Shown one piece after another: positions 29,756 to 39,093 of a stretch of 64,000 nucleotides of DNA. The position numbers and the translations under genes were made by a program. This DNA comes from Paroedura picta. Taxonomy: Eukaryota > Chordata > Lepidosauria > Squamata > Gekkonidae. Location: positions 19,552,001 through 19,616,000 of the forward strand of contig NC_135379.1 in NCBI RefSeq assembly GCF_049243985.1, in the 5' to 3' direction. The notes under the pieces were generated by a model that saw only the letters and a program-made list of their open reading frames with translations, ran no database searches and was not told the DNA's origin. The first letter of the stretch is position 1, and each line of letters opens with the position of its first letter.

Positions 29756-29799
29756 CCATTGTGTCAACAAAAGTAATGTGATTCTTTTTTTCTCCTTAG

Positions 29800-29858
29800 A
29801 TCTTTTAGAATTTTTCTCCTACGGGTAGTGGTTGTTTGTGACTTGATTACCCTTCTTG
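29800..29858 (+). other. CLDN12: Candidate non-coding 5' exon of CLDN12
   Basis: A 59-base segment bounded by a strong acceptor (CTTTTTTTCTCCTTAG) and a strong donor (GTAAGT). It lies between the CpG island and the coding exon. It contains no ATG. Mammalian CLDN12 is known to have upstream non-coding exons. Inferred from splice signals only. Confidence 0.45.
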
Positions 29859-29859
29859 G

Positions 29860-30985
29860 TAAGTTTATAATGTCTGTTTTTTGGAGGGGGGGTAGGTTAT
29901 CCCAAGAAATAATGGAACATGCATCTAACATGACTGTCAAAAGTCAGACATTTATTATGAACTTTAGATGAAAAGCAGGCACTTACTAGAAGTGAGAAAT
30001 GTTGAAGCTATTGGGGTGGGGCGAATCAGTTTTATATTTCTCCCCCCATCCCTGGTTTAAGTCTTTGGGCTTTTTCATGCTGTATACTTTGGAATGAACA
30101 ACATACTTTGTATGATGACAAGGGTTTTCTTAATCAAAAAGGAGAAAATATTTCATGAGAGGGTTTCTTCAATGCTTCCCAAACTTTTAAGAGTTCTCAG
30201 ATATTTTTTCATGCTGTATGTTTTGACTGTGAGAAAGCTTCCCTTAAGGAGCATTCTCCAAAAGAACATCTTTCATAGGAGCTGTTGGTGTGTTCCTCCA
30301 ATTAAAAAAAAATATTAGAAAACTAGAAAAATAGTTCTTGGGGGTGGCAAAGGGGAGAACCTGCTTTCCCCCCCCCCTTATTTTTTATCTCCCCCCCCCC
30401 CAGCCATAACATCTCAAGTGCTCACAAACACTTTGTAAAGTTTAATGTGATCTTTACTTTGAGAAATAAGCCATTTGTGTGTCAGGAGAGAACATGTCAT
30501 CAACGACTGATCTGTTCCACCTGCTCAGTCACCGCCGCACCTAAACCTAAAAAGCAGCTCCTTATCTGATGCTATGTCTTAGCCTAAGCCTTAGGAGCCA
30601 GCTCTCCAGAGGCCCAGGAAGTTGCATAATTCCAAACACTGTAGGTGAGCTTTTTACAGTTTAAATAACACAATTTTCCTGAGTTGAAGTACCTAACTGG
30701 AATATATGTATGCCGTACTAGAGGAGCTGTTCGGATGTTGTAATGAGATTTTAGATTTGTAAGTTGGCCTGAGTCCTGCTTTGCAGATGAAAAGTTATTT
30801 TTTTTAAATATGTTCAATTTTGCTTTAATGTGTATAGTCAAATCCATTTCCCTATCACCATGCAAGTTCTGTTTTTGGCATTTAGAACTCTTGAATTGAT
30901 AAGAACAAAAATGCCTGTATCCTCTTCACTGAATGAGATAGGAGTTGGGCAGTGGTGGCAAATAGACTCACACAATATAATAAAT
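29860..30985. other. CLDN12 5' UTR intron, unassigned part
   Basis: Contains poly-C runs near 30368 and 30393. No other repeat or exon was recognised. Confidence 0.35.
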
Positions 30986-30989
30986 ACAA

Positions 30990-31115
30990 TAATAGTAATA
31001 GTCTAATGCAGGCTTTCTTGACAGCCTTGAAAGGGTTTCCTGAATGGGTGGAAGTTAATTACATTTAAATATATATTTAAAATTTATGAAAAATTTATCA
31101 GGTGATATGACCATA
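30990..31115. repeat. Half hAT-MITE (TTTCTCAAC family)
   Basis: CAGGCTTTCTTGACAGCCTT, GGTGGAAGTTAATTACATTT and GGTGATATGACCATATATAG match one half of the family. It ends abruptly against a 5S-SINE fragment. Confidence 0.65.
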
Positions 31116-31116
31116 T

Positions 31117-31195
31117 ATAGCAAACCACCTCTGAACATCTCTTGCCTTGAAAACCCTCTGGATTTGCCATAATTCAGCTATGACTTGATCCCATT
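31117..31195 (+). repeat. 5S-derived SINE, 3' end only
   Basis: CAAACCACCTCTGAACATCT, TTGCCTTGAAAACCCTCTGG and AGCTATGACTTGATCCCA match the SINE tail. Confidence 0.7.
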
Positions 31196-31382
31196 TTTCT
31201 TCCACCACCTAACTTCAGTTACTGAAGTCCTAGTAAGAGATTAAAGCAAGGTATGCCAGATTTTATTCCTATTCCAAGAAATGCTTGCTGTTTTATATTT
31301 ACCAAATGGTGATATGATCCTGTAAAACAGTATTTTTTTAAGTGACCATTGGATCAAAATCCAGTGCACTGCTACTTTATAG

Positions 31383-31755
31383 CAGTGGTCCCCAACCTTT
31401 CCGAGGCTGGGGACCGGCAGGGCATCGGGCCGCGCCCCCGCGGGCCGCGCCCCCGCGGACCGCGCCCCCGCGGACCGCGCCCGCGGATCGGGCCGCGCCC
31501 GCGGGCCGCGCCCGGGCCGCGCCCACTGATCGGGCCGCGCCCGCGGATCGGGCCGAGCGGGCGTGGCCCGCACAGGCGCGGCCCGGCCCTGATTCCCTCT
31601 CCCCGCCTCCTGCAGTAAGACGCTTCCCGGGCCGCAAGCTTGCGGCCTGGGAAGTTTTTTACTGCGGGGGCGGGGCGGGGAGAGGGAGCCGCGGCCCGGT
31701 GCCATGGCCTTTGCGGCCCGGCACCGGGCCGCGGCCCGCAGGCTGGGGACCACTG
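31383..31755. mobile_element. GC-rich hAT-type MITE (CAGTGGTCCCCAACC family)
   Basis: A 373-bp element with ends CAGTGGTCCCCAACC and GGCTGGGGACCACTG and a perfect 8-bp duplication CTTTATAG (31375-31382 and 31756-31763). The inside is extremely CpG-rich and contains a run of CGCCCCCGCGGACCG-type units at 31432-31555. Long open frames here are a composition artefact, not genes. Confidence 0.92.
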
Positions 31756-31829
31756 CTTTATAGGACCTGAGCCATACATGGCGAACTGTTATTTGAGAGT
31801 TGCCTTCCTGTATTATTCTGGGTAAATTT

Positions 31830-31890
31830 ATTATTCTCTGAGAGGAAAGGGAAGGCGATTGTAAAAAAGCGGCATATAAGAGCTAACTTC
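31830..31890 (+). repeat. tRNA-SINE 3' scrap
   Basis: GAGAGGAAAGGGAAGGCGAT, then AAAAGCGGCATATAAGAGCT, is the tail of the 8597-8864 family. Confidence 0.65.
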
Positions 31891-32002
31891 TGATTTGTAG
31901 AACTGTAGTAATAATTTCCTCTTATTGAAAAATAGGAGATGGTCTAAATGTTATTCACTTAATAACATGTTCTTCCCCAGGAAGCATTTTCATTGGCTAG
32001 AC

Positions 32003-32740
32003 ATGGGCTGCCGTGACGTTCATGCTGCAACGGTCCTGGCATTCCTCTCTGGAACAGCTGCTTTATCAGGACTCATCGCTGCTGCCCTACTTCCTAACTG
32101 GCGACAGATGCGCCTGTACACCTTTAACAAAAACGAGAAGAATGTGACGGTTTACACTGGACTCTGGATTAAGTGTGTTCGTTTTGATGGAAGCAAAGAC
32201 TGTGTGATTTATGACACCGAGTGGTATACAGCTGTAGATCAGCTGGACATGCGTATCCTCCAGTTTACTCTTCCCATAAGCATGTTAACTACGGTGTTGG
32301 CTCTGTTTCTGTGTTTGATTGGCATGTGTAACACAGCCTTCATCTCATCTGTGCCAAACATCAAACAAGCCAGATGTCTCATAAATAGTGCAGGTTGCCA
32401 TCTTGTGGCCGGACTCTTCTTTCTCCTTGCATGTGTCATCTGTTTGGCTCCATCTATCTGGGTCATCTTCCACAATCAAGAAATGAACAAAAAATACGAG
32501 CCTGTTTTCTCCTTTGACATTTCTGTATTCATTGCTATTGCCAGTGCAGGAGGCTTGCTCTTCACAGCCATCCTCTTATTCCTGTGGTATTGTGCATGCA
32601 AAACACTGCCTTCCCCTTTCTGGCAGCCCCTGTATTCGCATGCACCCAGTGTACACAGCTATGCTTCCCAACCATATTCTGCACGGTCACGGCACTCCGC
32701 CATTGAAATCGACATTCCTGTGGTTACACATGCCTCTTAG
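32003..32740 (+). CDS. CLDN12: Claudin-12
   Basis: An intronless coding region of 245 aa (human claudin-12 is 244). It begins [20 protein letters not shown] and ends [13 protein letters not shown]. Four membrane segments lie near residues 10-30, 90-112, 130-155 and 178-200. The first extracellular loop has the claudin signature W33, G53-L54-W55, C58 and C67, with an N-glycosylation sequon at N47. As in other claudin-12 proteins, the C-terminus lacks the usual PDZ-binding YV. The protein seals or forms paracellular tight-junction pores and has been linked to calcium permeability. The start chosen aligns exactly with known claudin-12; an in-frame ATG at 31925 lies before the acceptor CTTCCCCAG (ending 31980) and is not used. 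No damage is seen. Confidence 0.97.
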   Translation: MGCRDVHAATVLAFLSGTAALSGLIAAALLPNWRQMRLYTFNKNEKNVTVYTGLWIKCVRFDGSKDCVIYDTEWYTAVDQLDMRILQFTLPISMLTTVLALFLCLIGMCNTAFISSVPNIKQARCLINSAGCHLVAGLFFLLACVICLAPSIWVIFHNQEMNKKYEPVFSFDISVFIAIASAGGLLFTAILLFLWYCACKTLPSPFWQPLYSHAPSVHSYASQPYSARSRHSAIEIDIPVVTHAS

Positions 32741-34288
32741 AAAAAGAAGTTGGAAAAGCCAAACACCGTTTTGCTGTTCCATAATTAAGCACTATGGATC
32801 TGGTGACTCCCTCCCCATTATCTGGGAGATTTCTAAAAATAACGCATAAGCAGAATGTGAACAGAACTGGCATTTTAATTGGTTCTTTTTACAGCTGCTT
32901 GCTTTGGGTTTACTAGAGGGAAGAATGGAGTAAGCCCAAATGTTAGCAGTCCTTGTAAGTCTAATCAAAGCTGGTGGCATTTAAGTCCATAGGGATATTT
33001 TTACCTTTATGTATTTCTAGCCTTGAGTTGTACTAATGAAAAACATGGGTATAGATGTTTGTAAATCAGACTTGTGGATTTTTAAGCACTTCTGTTAATC
33101 CAGCCTTCAATCTAAGCAAAGTTTGCAGAGTGGGACTTTGCTGCCTTCTCCCCGTTTTGCTTGTGGGACTTAGGGACTCTCACAAATAGCATGGGGTGTG
33201 AAGGATGGGACAACAATGGGAATCTGCAAAAATTGTGCTCTGTGTTAATAATATCCTTAAATTGTAGCTATTTTGTGTTTGAGAATGATGATGATCAACT
33301 TTGTGCCTGTGTTACCTCTACTATTTATACAGGGAACAGTCATCAAACCATTTAGCTTCCTTTGTATTACTGGAACAGAAACTGTATGTTAAAGTATTGC
33401 ATTTTCCCATTCCCTCGGTCTTTATAGCAGTACAACTTCACTCTTACTACAACTCTTGCTTTCCTTTGTGCATATATAAAAACTGCTAGTGAATGTTACA
33501 GAATTGTGCTGTCAAATGGATCTTTCTCTTGGTAGCAAAACTGGGAAGTCAGAAGAACCATACCCTATTTAGTTTTTGGTTTCATAGCAATAATGTAGTA
33601 TGCATTTCATAGGAAAGTTTTTATGCTTTATATAAAACACTTCCTCAAAGCTGTATTTTTCCAGATTTGATTCAAATTTAGTAAGGGACCAAAAATCCAT
33701 TTACATTTTTAAAAATGTATACAGTAAAACAGAAAAAATCCAAATAGCCTCAGGTTATAAAAAGCTACTGTATCATTTCTAGACTCCTTCTTAGTGTCAT
33801 CTAAATTTTAGATTGTTAATGAATAATGATTATTTTTTTAAGAGATATTAAAAATGGACACTTAATAGCCTTTTCCAAATCAATTCTAATAGTAATCTTT
33901 TAGAGTATCTTTTGTATAAATATTATTGAAGAGACTATTATCAAATGCAGTGGTTTTTTTGGAAATGTGATTCAGTACTGCACTTTATATATTAAAGTTT
34001 GCATACTATGTAGACTTTTAAAATCTGTAACCTCATCCTTCTTGGTCATAAATTGCCAAATTGATGGGTTTGATGCCTTTGCTATAAAAACATTCCTGTA
34101 TGAGAATGTGAAATGATTCCTTTAATAATCAGTTAAATAGAACAAGAGGTGAGAATTCTTTCTGAAGAAAGTGGCTTTTGCAAAAGAGTTTGCACATGTT
34201 GTAGAACCTCCAGGTGACTTAACCGAAGCTAGGCCTGACCACCTCAACTTGTTGGGCTAATTTATTTTTAGATAGTGAAACAAGTGCT

Positions 34289-34505
34289 CTGACCTGGATG
34301 GCTGAGGCTGGTCTGACCTTATTAAATCTCAGAAACTAATGAGGTTGGCCCTGGTTAGTACTTGGATGGGGGACCACGGAAGAAGTCTAGGGTTGCTACT
34401 CTGAGGTGGGTAACGACAAACCACCTCTGAATGTCTCTTGCCTTGAAAACCCTACAGGGATGCCTTAAGTTGGTTATGACTTGATGGCACTTTATATGCA
34501 CACAC
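34289..34505 (+). mobile_element. 5S-rRNA-derived SINE in the CLDN12 3' UTR, complete
   Basis: The head has the internal 5S rRNA promoter: AATCTCAGAAACTAATGAGG, CCCTGGTTAGTACTTGGATG and GGGGACCACGGAAG. The tail reads GTCTCTTGCCTTGAAAACCC then GGTTATGACTTGATGGCACT. The target duplication AGTGAAACAAGTGCT (34274-34288) and AGTGAAGCAAGTGCT (34506-34520) is 15 bp with one change. This is the best copy in the window and the reference for the others. Confidence 0.9.
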
Positions 34506-35288
34506 AGTGAAGCAAGTGCTTGCAAAGAACCCATTAAAAAGGGAGAATATACCCATTACATGCATAAACATCTATCTTAGCTGGTTTGTCCTTAACGTTG
34601 TTCAATTTCAGAAAGGGCAACAGTAAGAAACAAATTTGGAGACAGAGCTGAAAACGGTTTTCTAAATTTCTGTGAAGGACTCTGTGTTGGTGTTTAGTCT
34701 TTATATTAAATCTGTGCCCCTGAGGAATTTTGTTTTGGTCCTGTACTTCTGATGTTTTGGGTACTTTTGCATTTGCGCTATGTCAGACTCAGTGTTCCAG
34801 CTTGTAGATGCAAAAGTTGCTGGATTTGAATTTGGTTTTGATTTGAGACTTCTGCATTATTCCTTGTTCAGCTTGTACAAATGCGGCAGTTTTCCAGTGC
34901 AGAGTTGTATATGTGAATACAAGTTTCAGTTTTATAGAATTCCAGTTTTTGCTTTTAGTAGTGCTTAGTTATGGTGTTTTATGTAATAGGAAGTATGTAT
35001 TTTTAATTAAAAAACAGTCTTGTATACCTGTGGTTTATTTATAGAAGTTGTTTTAAACATTGATATCAATTTAGAATGTAATGCACTGGGCAATTCCTGA
35101 ATATTTTGGTGCTACCTTTTATTGTATTTACTGCCATGTACTTGAAGTAAGCTTGAACAAATAGCATATTTAAAGATACAAACAGGAATACTTTTGATTT
35201 GTGGCTCTGTGTGTGATCCTGGGGATTTTTGGGCCCACATGCTCCATCCTCTTTTTCTTCATGGAAAGAACATTGTTTCCAGTTTTAC

Positions 35289-35294
35289 AATAAA
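35289..35294 (+). promoter_or_regulatory. CLDN12: Candidate CLDN12 polyadenylation signal
   Basis: A canonical AATAAA followed about 30 bases later by the T/G-rich CTTGTCTTTTGTCC. Confidence 0.5.
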
Positions 35295-35679
35295 CTAGTA
35301 TGACATCAGGACAGGAAAACTTGTCTTTTGTCCTTTTCCTACAAGTCAGGCCTCCACAAATGGGGGGGGGAGTATTTATTAATTATATTCATATACTGCC
35401 CTCCCCGAAGACTCATGATCTTGCTAATAATTGTTACATCACCTGAGCCAAGATACAAATGAAGTGGAAGTAGTGTATTCCAGTTTGCTTCTTTGAAAAC
35501 ACCCTCTGGACTGGCTGTTCAGCTTCCAAAGCATTTAAAAGGTTTGCTTTTTCCATCATTTTATATATTTTGTACCCACGTCTTTCTTTTTAAAGACACT
35601 TCTACCTTCCTGCAACTCTTCTGTTTCTCCCTAAGCCATTTTGCAATCCTGTGAGAGAAATTAAGAGACATAAGGAGTC

Positions 35680-35875
35680 TTGAAGCAGTTTACAATCTCC
35701 CCCCCCCCCTCCATCCTCTCCTCACAAAAGGCACCTTGTGAGGTAAATGGGGCCAAGAGGGTTGTGAGAAGTCAGCCAGCAAGATTCAGGTAGGGGGAGT
35801 AGGGAATCAAACCCAGTTCTGCAGGTTCGAGCCTCAGCTCTTAACCACACGTTGGCTGGTTCCAAATGGTGTTCT
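35680..35875 (-). mobile_element. tRNA-derived SINE, antisense
   Basis: AGCAGTTTACAATCTCCCCC, GGGAATCAAACCCAGTTCTG and CTTAACCACACGTTGGCTGG give the antisense tail, B box and head. Confidence 0.75.
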
Positions 35876-36055
35876 GGCAAAGTTGAAAACAAAGTTGGAA
35901 GGATACTGCCATCGACTAGAATGGTTCCATTTTTCTATCATTGCTAATACCGTGAATGCAAGGCAAGCTAGTTGGAACTGTTTTGAGGAGGAAGCTTGGA
36001 TGTCAACTTTTAGCATCTGCACTCCTATGCGAGTCAGTTCTATGCAGACACCACC

Positions 36056-36264
36056 TAGGGATGCCAACCTCCAGGTGGGACCTGGGGATTCCCTAGAATT
36101 CCAGCTCATCTCCAGAAGAACGAGATCAGTTCCCCCGGAGAGAATGGCTGCTTTGGAGGGTGGACGCCATAGTGTTTAAACTCCACTGAGGTCTCCCCTC
36201 ACCCCTTCCCGCTTCCACCCCCAAAATCTCCAGGTATTTCCCAACCCAGAGTTAGCAACCCTAA
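36056..36264. mobile_element. MITE-like element with TAGGGNTGCCAACC ends
   Basis: Starts TAGGGATGCCAACCTCCAGG and ends GAGTTAGCAACCCTA, an imperfect inverted pair. The inside includes GAGAATGGCTGCTTTGGAGG. Partial relatives lie at about 26985-27070 and 41810-41875. Target duplication not resolved. Confidence 0.55.
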
Positions 36265-36399
36265 TCACCACGTCCTTTAAACCCACAGTCCAAAGAGAAG
36301 CAGTGTAATGTGAGCGTGCCAAGCGCTACGAAACAGCACGAGTTAAACTTCAATCGCCCCGCCGGCTGCTGTCGCCCTCCGCGGCCGGATTCTGAAGGG

Positions 36400-36677
36400 A
36401 GGCGGGCAAAAAGTTGAGCGTTTCGGTTTCCGAGGGAAGAGACAAAAAGAACGGGACAGGGGGCGGGGCATCGTACAGAAACGCCCCCATTTCGACTTCT
36501 AAGGGAAGGGGCGGGGCACAAAGAGACCAGCTGTGCCGTTGGTCGCTCCGAGACGGCCGAGGAGTCGTTCTGCTCCGAGTGCGCCTGCGCGAGCCGACCC
36601 GCGGTTTCCTCGGGTCCCGCGAAGGAGAAAGCGGAGCCCGAAAGTTGAGGGGGCGGCGCAGGTCAGCCGCGGGGAAG
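36400..36677 (+). promoter_or_regulatory. PTTG1IP2: CpG-rich promoter and 5' UTR of PTTG1IP2
   Basis: A GC-rich block with two consensus GC boxes (GGGGGCGGGGC near 36459 and AGGGGCGGGGC near 36507) and no TATA box, running directly into the first ATG. Confidence 0.6.
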
Positions 36678-36810
36678 ATGGAGGCCGCGCCGTGCCGGCC
36701 TTGGGCCCTGTGCCTGCCGGCTGTCCTCTTCCTGTGGAGCTGCTCAGCAGCCGAGGAGGACCGCGCCACGCAGCCAGCCTTCACCGCTCCCCCGCGACCC
36801 CCCGGGCAAG
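36678..36810 (+). CDS. PTTG1IP2: PTTG1IP2 coding exon 1 (signal peptide)
   Basis: Encodes [20 protein letters not shown] through TAPPRPPGQ. Donor GTACAG after one base of the next codon. The ATG sits in a GGAAGATGG context. Confidence 0.88.
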
Positions 36811-38994
36811 GTACAGGGAGGGGAGGGACCCCGAGTCGGCCCGGGAGGGCGGGGGCTTAGGTTGCAGCCGGTCTCTCACTTAGCCTGCCCTACCTCGCAG
36901 GACTGTTGTGAGCACAGCCTTGAGCTGCTGCTCTTCCTTACGTCATTTCGGCGTGTGGGGTGGATGGATGCCCCTTTTGCCTTCGCTTGGCCGGACTTCT
37001 TGGCACAGCAGAGGGGAGCATTGCCTCCGTTGAGTTAGCCCTCGATTAAGCATCCTTCCGCCTGCCTGGCCTCCTCTTGAGTGATGGCGATCTTTTGGTC
37101 CACTCAGGAAGCCCAGAAGCCTAATTGCCTTCCCCAGGGGTTCCTCTGCCTGTTCATCTGTAGGGACGAGATGATCGGGCTGTGGAACCTGCTCATCCTA
37201 GTTGCTCTTTGACTCTAGTCACGGAGTGCATGTCAGAATGTTTGTCTTATGATTATTAGGCCTGTTTTTGTTTTTTAATAGACAGGGCTGTTTTAGGCCC
37301 CTCAAACATACATACTGATTTCAATTTAGGAAGACTACCCTCTGTATGAGAAACAGTAGCCCAGTGTCAGGTGTTGTATTTTCTGATTTGCTGCAGGAAA
37401 CAATTGCAACTCGGACAATAGTTGCCCAAATTGATTAAAGTTTATAAATAGGTGCCTGTTGTTTTCTGGTAACAAATGGCCAAACGAATTTTAACTGAAA
37501 GGTCTCTTAGTTATCGTTTCACTGACAGTTGGCCAAAGATGTTTAACAAATTTTGGGTGATATAGATGCCAGAGGTACAGTGCATGATGTTTGAATAATT
37601 CATCATCTTGGTATGTGCATGCTGCTATTATCTTGCATGTTATGTTCCATACTAGCTGGTAATAAATAAATATAGATTGCTGAGAAGCTATTGGATTCCC
37701 TATTCATGTGAACATAAGACAGGGAGTTGATGAGATATAGGGGTTAGTATCAAATTAGGCTCTGGGATCAAGTTCCCTATGTGCTGGGGGATTATGGGGC
37801 CAGTCACTTTTTCAGACTAACCTACCCCACAGAGTAGTAGTTATAGGATAAAATGGGGAAGAACAATCCATCTGTGTGACAAATCTTGAGATCACTGGAA
37901 GAAGGGCAAGATGAAAATGTTACTAGATATAGCCCTGTTGCAGCAGACCAAAGGTGCATTTAGTTCAGCACCCCATTTCCAGCAAGATGAGAAGTGGCCT
38001 TAGGAGATCTTACTCCCATCTCTGAGCAGGGATTGGCATGGGGAGGGACAGAATAAATAGCTTTGAGTAAGCTTGGGTTATGTTTACCTGGTAAGTTTTG
38101 TTTGGGTGATCTAAGATTGCATACAGTTCTGTCAGTGGGAGGGAGCCCTACAAGATTAATACAGTTTTGGAAATTTTTTAAAACTGAGCTCCCCATCCTG
38201 CTACCTTTTGTGCTTTCTGGACAGCTTACTACACAACCAGTACATTTTCTCATGAGGTTTTATTCTCTTCTAGCATGCGGTGTTTTCTCTGGGAAGACTT
38301 GTGACCAGTGTATTCAAAATACTTCAGTAAGTTTGGGGATTTATAATCTTTGTGGGGAAAAACACTCACGGTTTAATGACTGTTGTTAATATCATCTGGG
38401 CTAGGCTTGGGGGCAGAAGAAAGCTTGTATTTAGATAGCATTATTTACCAGAGAGGAAAAATAAATAAAACTCCTATACTGAAATGGGAAGGTCACGGTG
38501 AGTGAGATTTCTTTTGAAAAAAAAATTGCTCCTGTGAAATGCTGTGATCAATGGGTTTTCATAGTTCCTTGGAAGACTGTGTGTTAAGCCTTTTCTCTCC
38601 TTTGAATGGCTCTACCCCATCCCAAATTCTTTTACCCAGGAAACATATGACTTAAATGGGATTAAGCAGAACTTCTTTAGCAGAAAATTATAGCTGATTG
38701 CTTTGTATGGAATTGTTACTTTTTTGAAATCTGTCTGAAGTGCCTCTGTTTAAATTATCATTTGGATTGAATGAAAGCGTAGGCATGTGTGATGACCCCC
38801 TTGCCTTTCCCTCCCTTTGACGCAAGCTTTTTCCTCTGTTTCTAGTTGCTTTTCTGAGCGAGTAGCCCTACTGGTCTGATTTTATATTTCCTGAAGAACT
38901 CTGGCTGTCCCACCCTTCTCATTTTATTGGTAGCTCAACCCAGGGACTTGAGGGAAGGGTCAGGATCACCCTTTAACTTAAACCACCGAAAATT

Positions 38995-39093
<99 letters not shown>

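Larger units (their letters stand above)
32741..35310 (+). other. CLDN12: CLDN12 3' UTR
   Basis: A long AT-rich UTR runs to about 35.3 kb. It contains several ATTTA elements and one 5S-SINE at 34289-34505. An ATTAAA-type signal near 33992 and an AATAAA at 35289-35294 are candidate ends; which is used cannot be told. Confidence 0.55.

Noticed and set aside
29216-29770. A 184-codon open frame on the minus strand
   Set aside because: It overlaps a CR1 3' end, has no recognisable domain and low-complexity composition, and no splice or promoter context.
31241-31779. Several long overlapping open frames on both strands near 31.3-31.8 kb
   Set aside because: They lie in a GC-rich MITE with exact inverted ends and target duplication; absence of stops is due to composition.
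31925-32002. Upstream in-frame ATG giving a 271-aa claudin
   Set aside because: The extension crosses the intron acceptor CTTCCCCAG (ending 31980) and is absent from known claudin-12; the ATG at 32003 matches the family start.
34289-34400. Possible 5S rRNA gene or pseudogene
   Set aside because: Only the internal part resembles 5S rRNA and it continues into a SINE tail with target duplication; the same unit recurs elsewhere.
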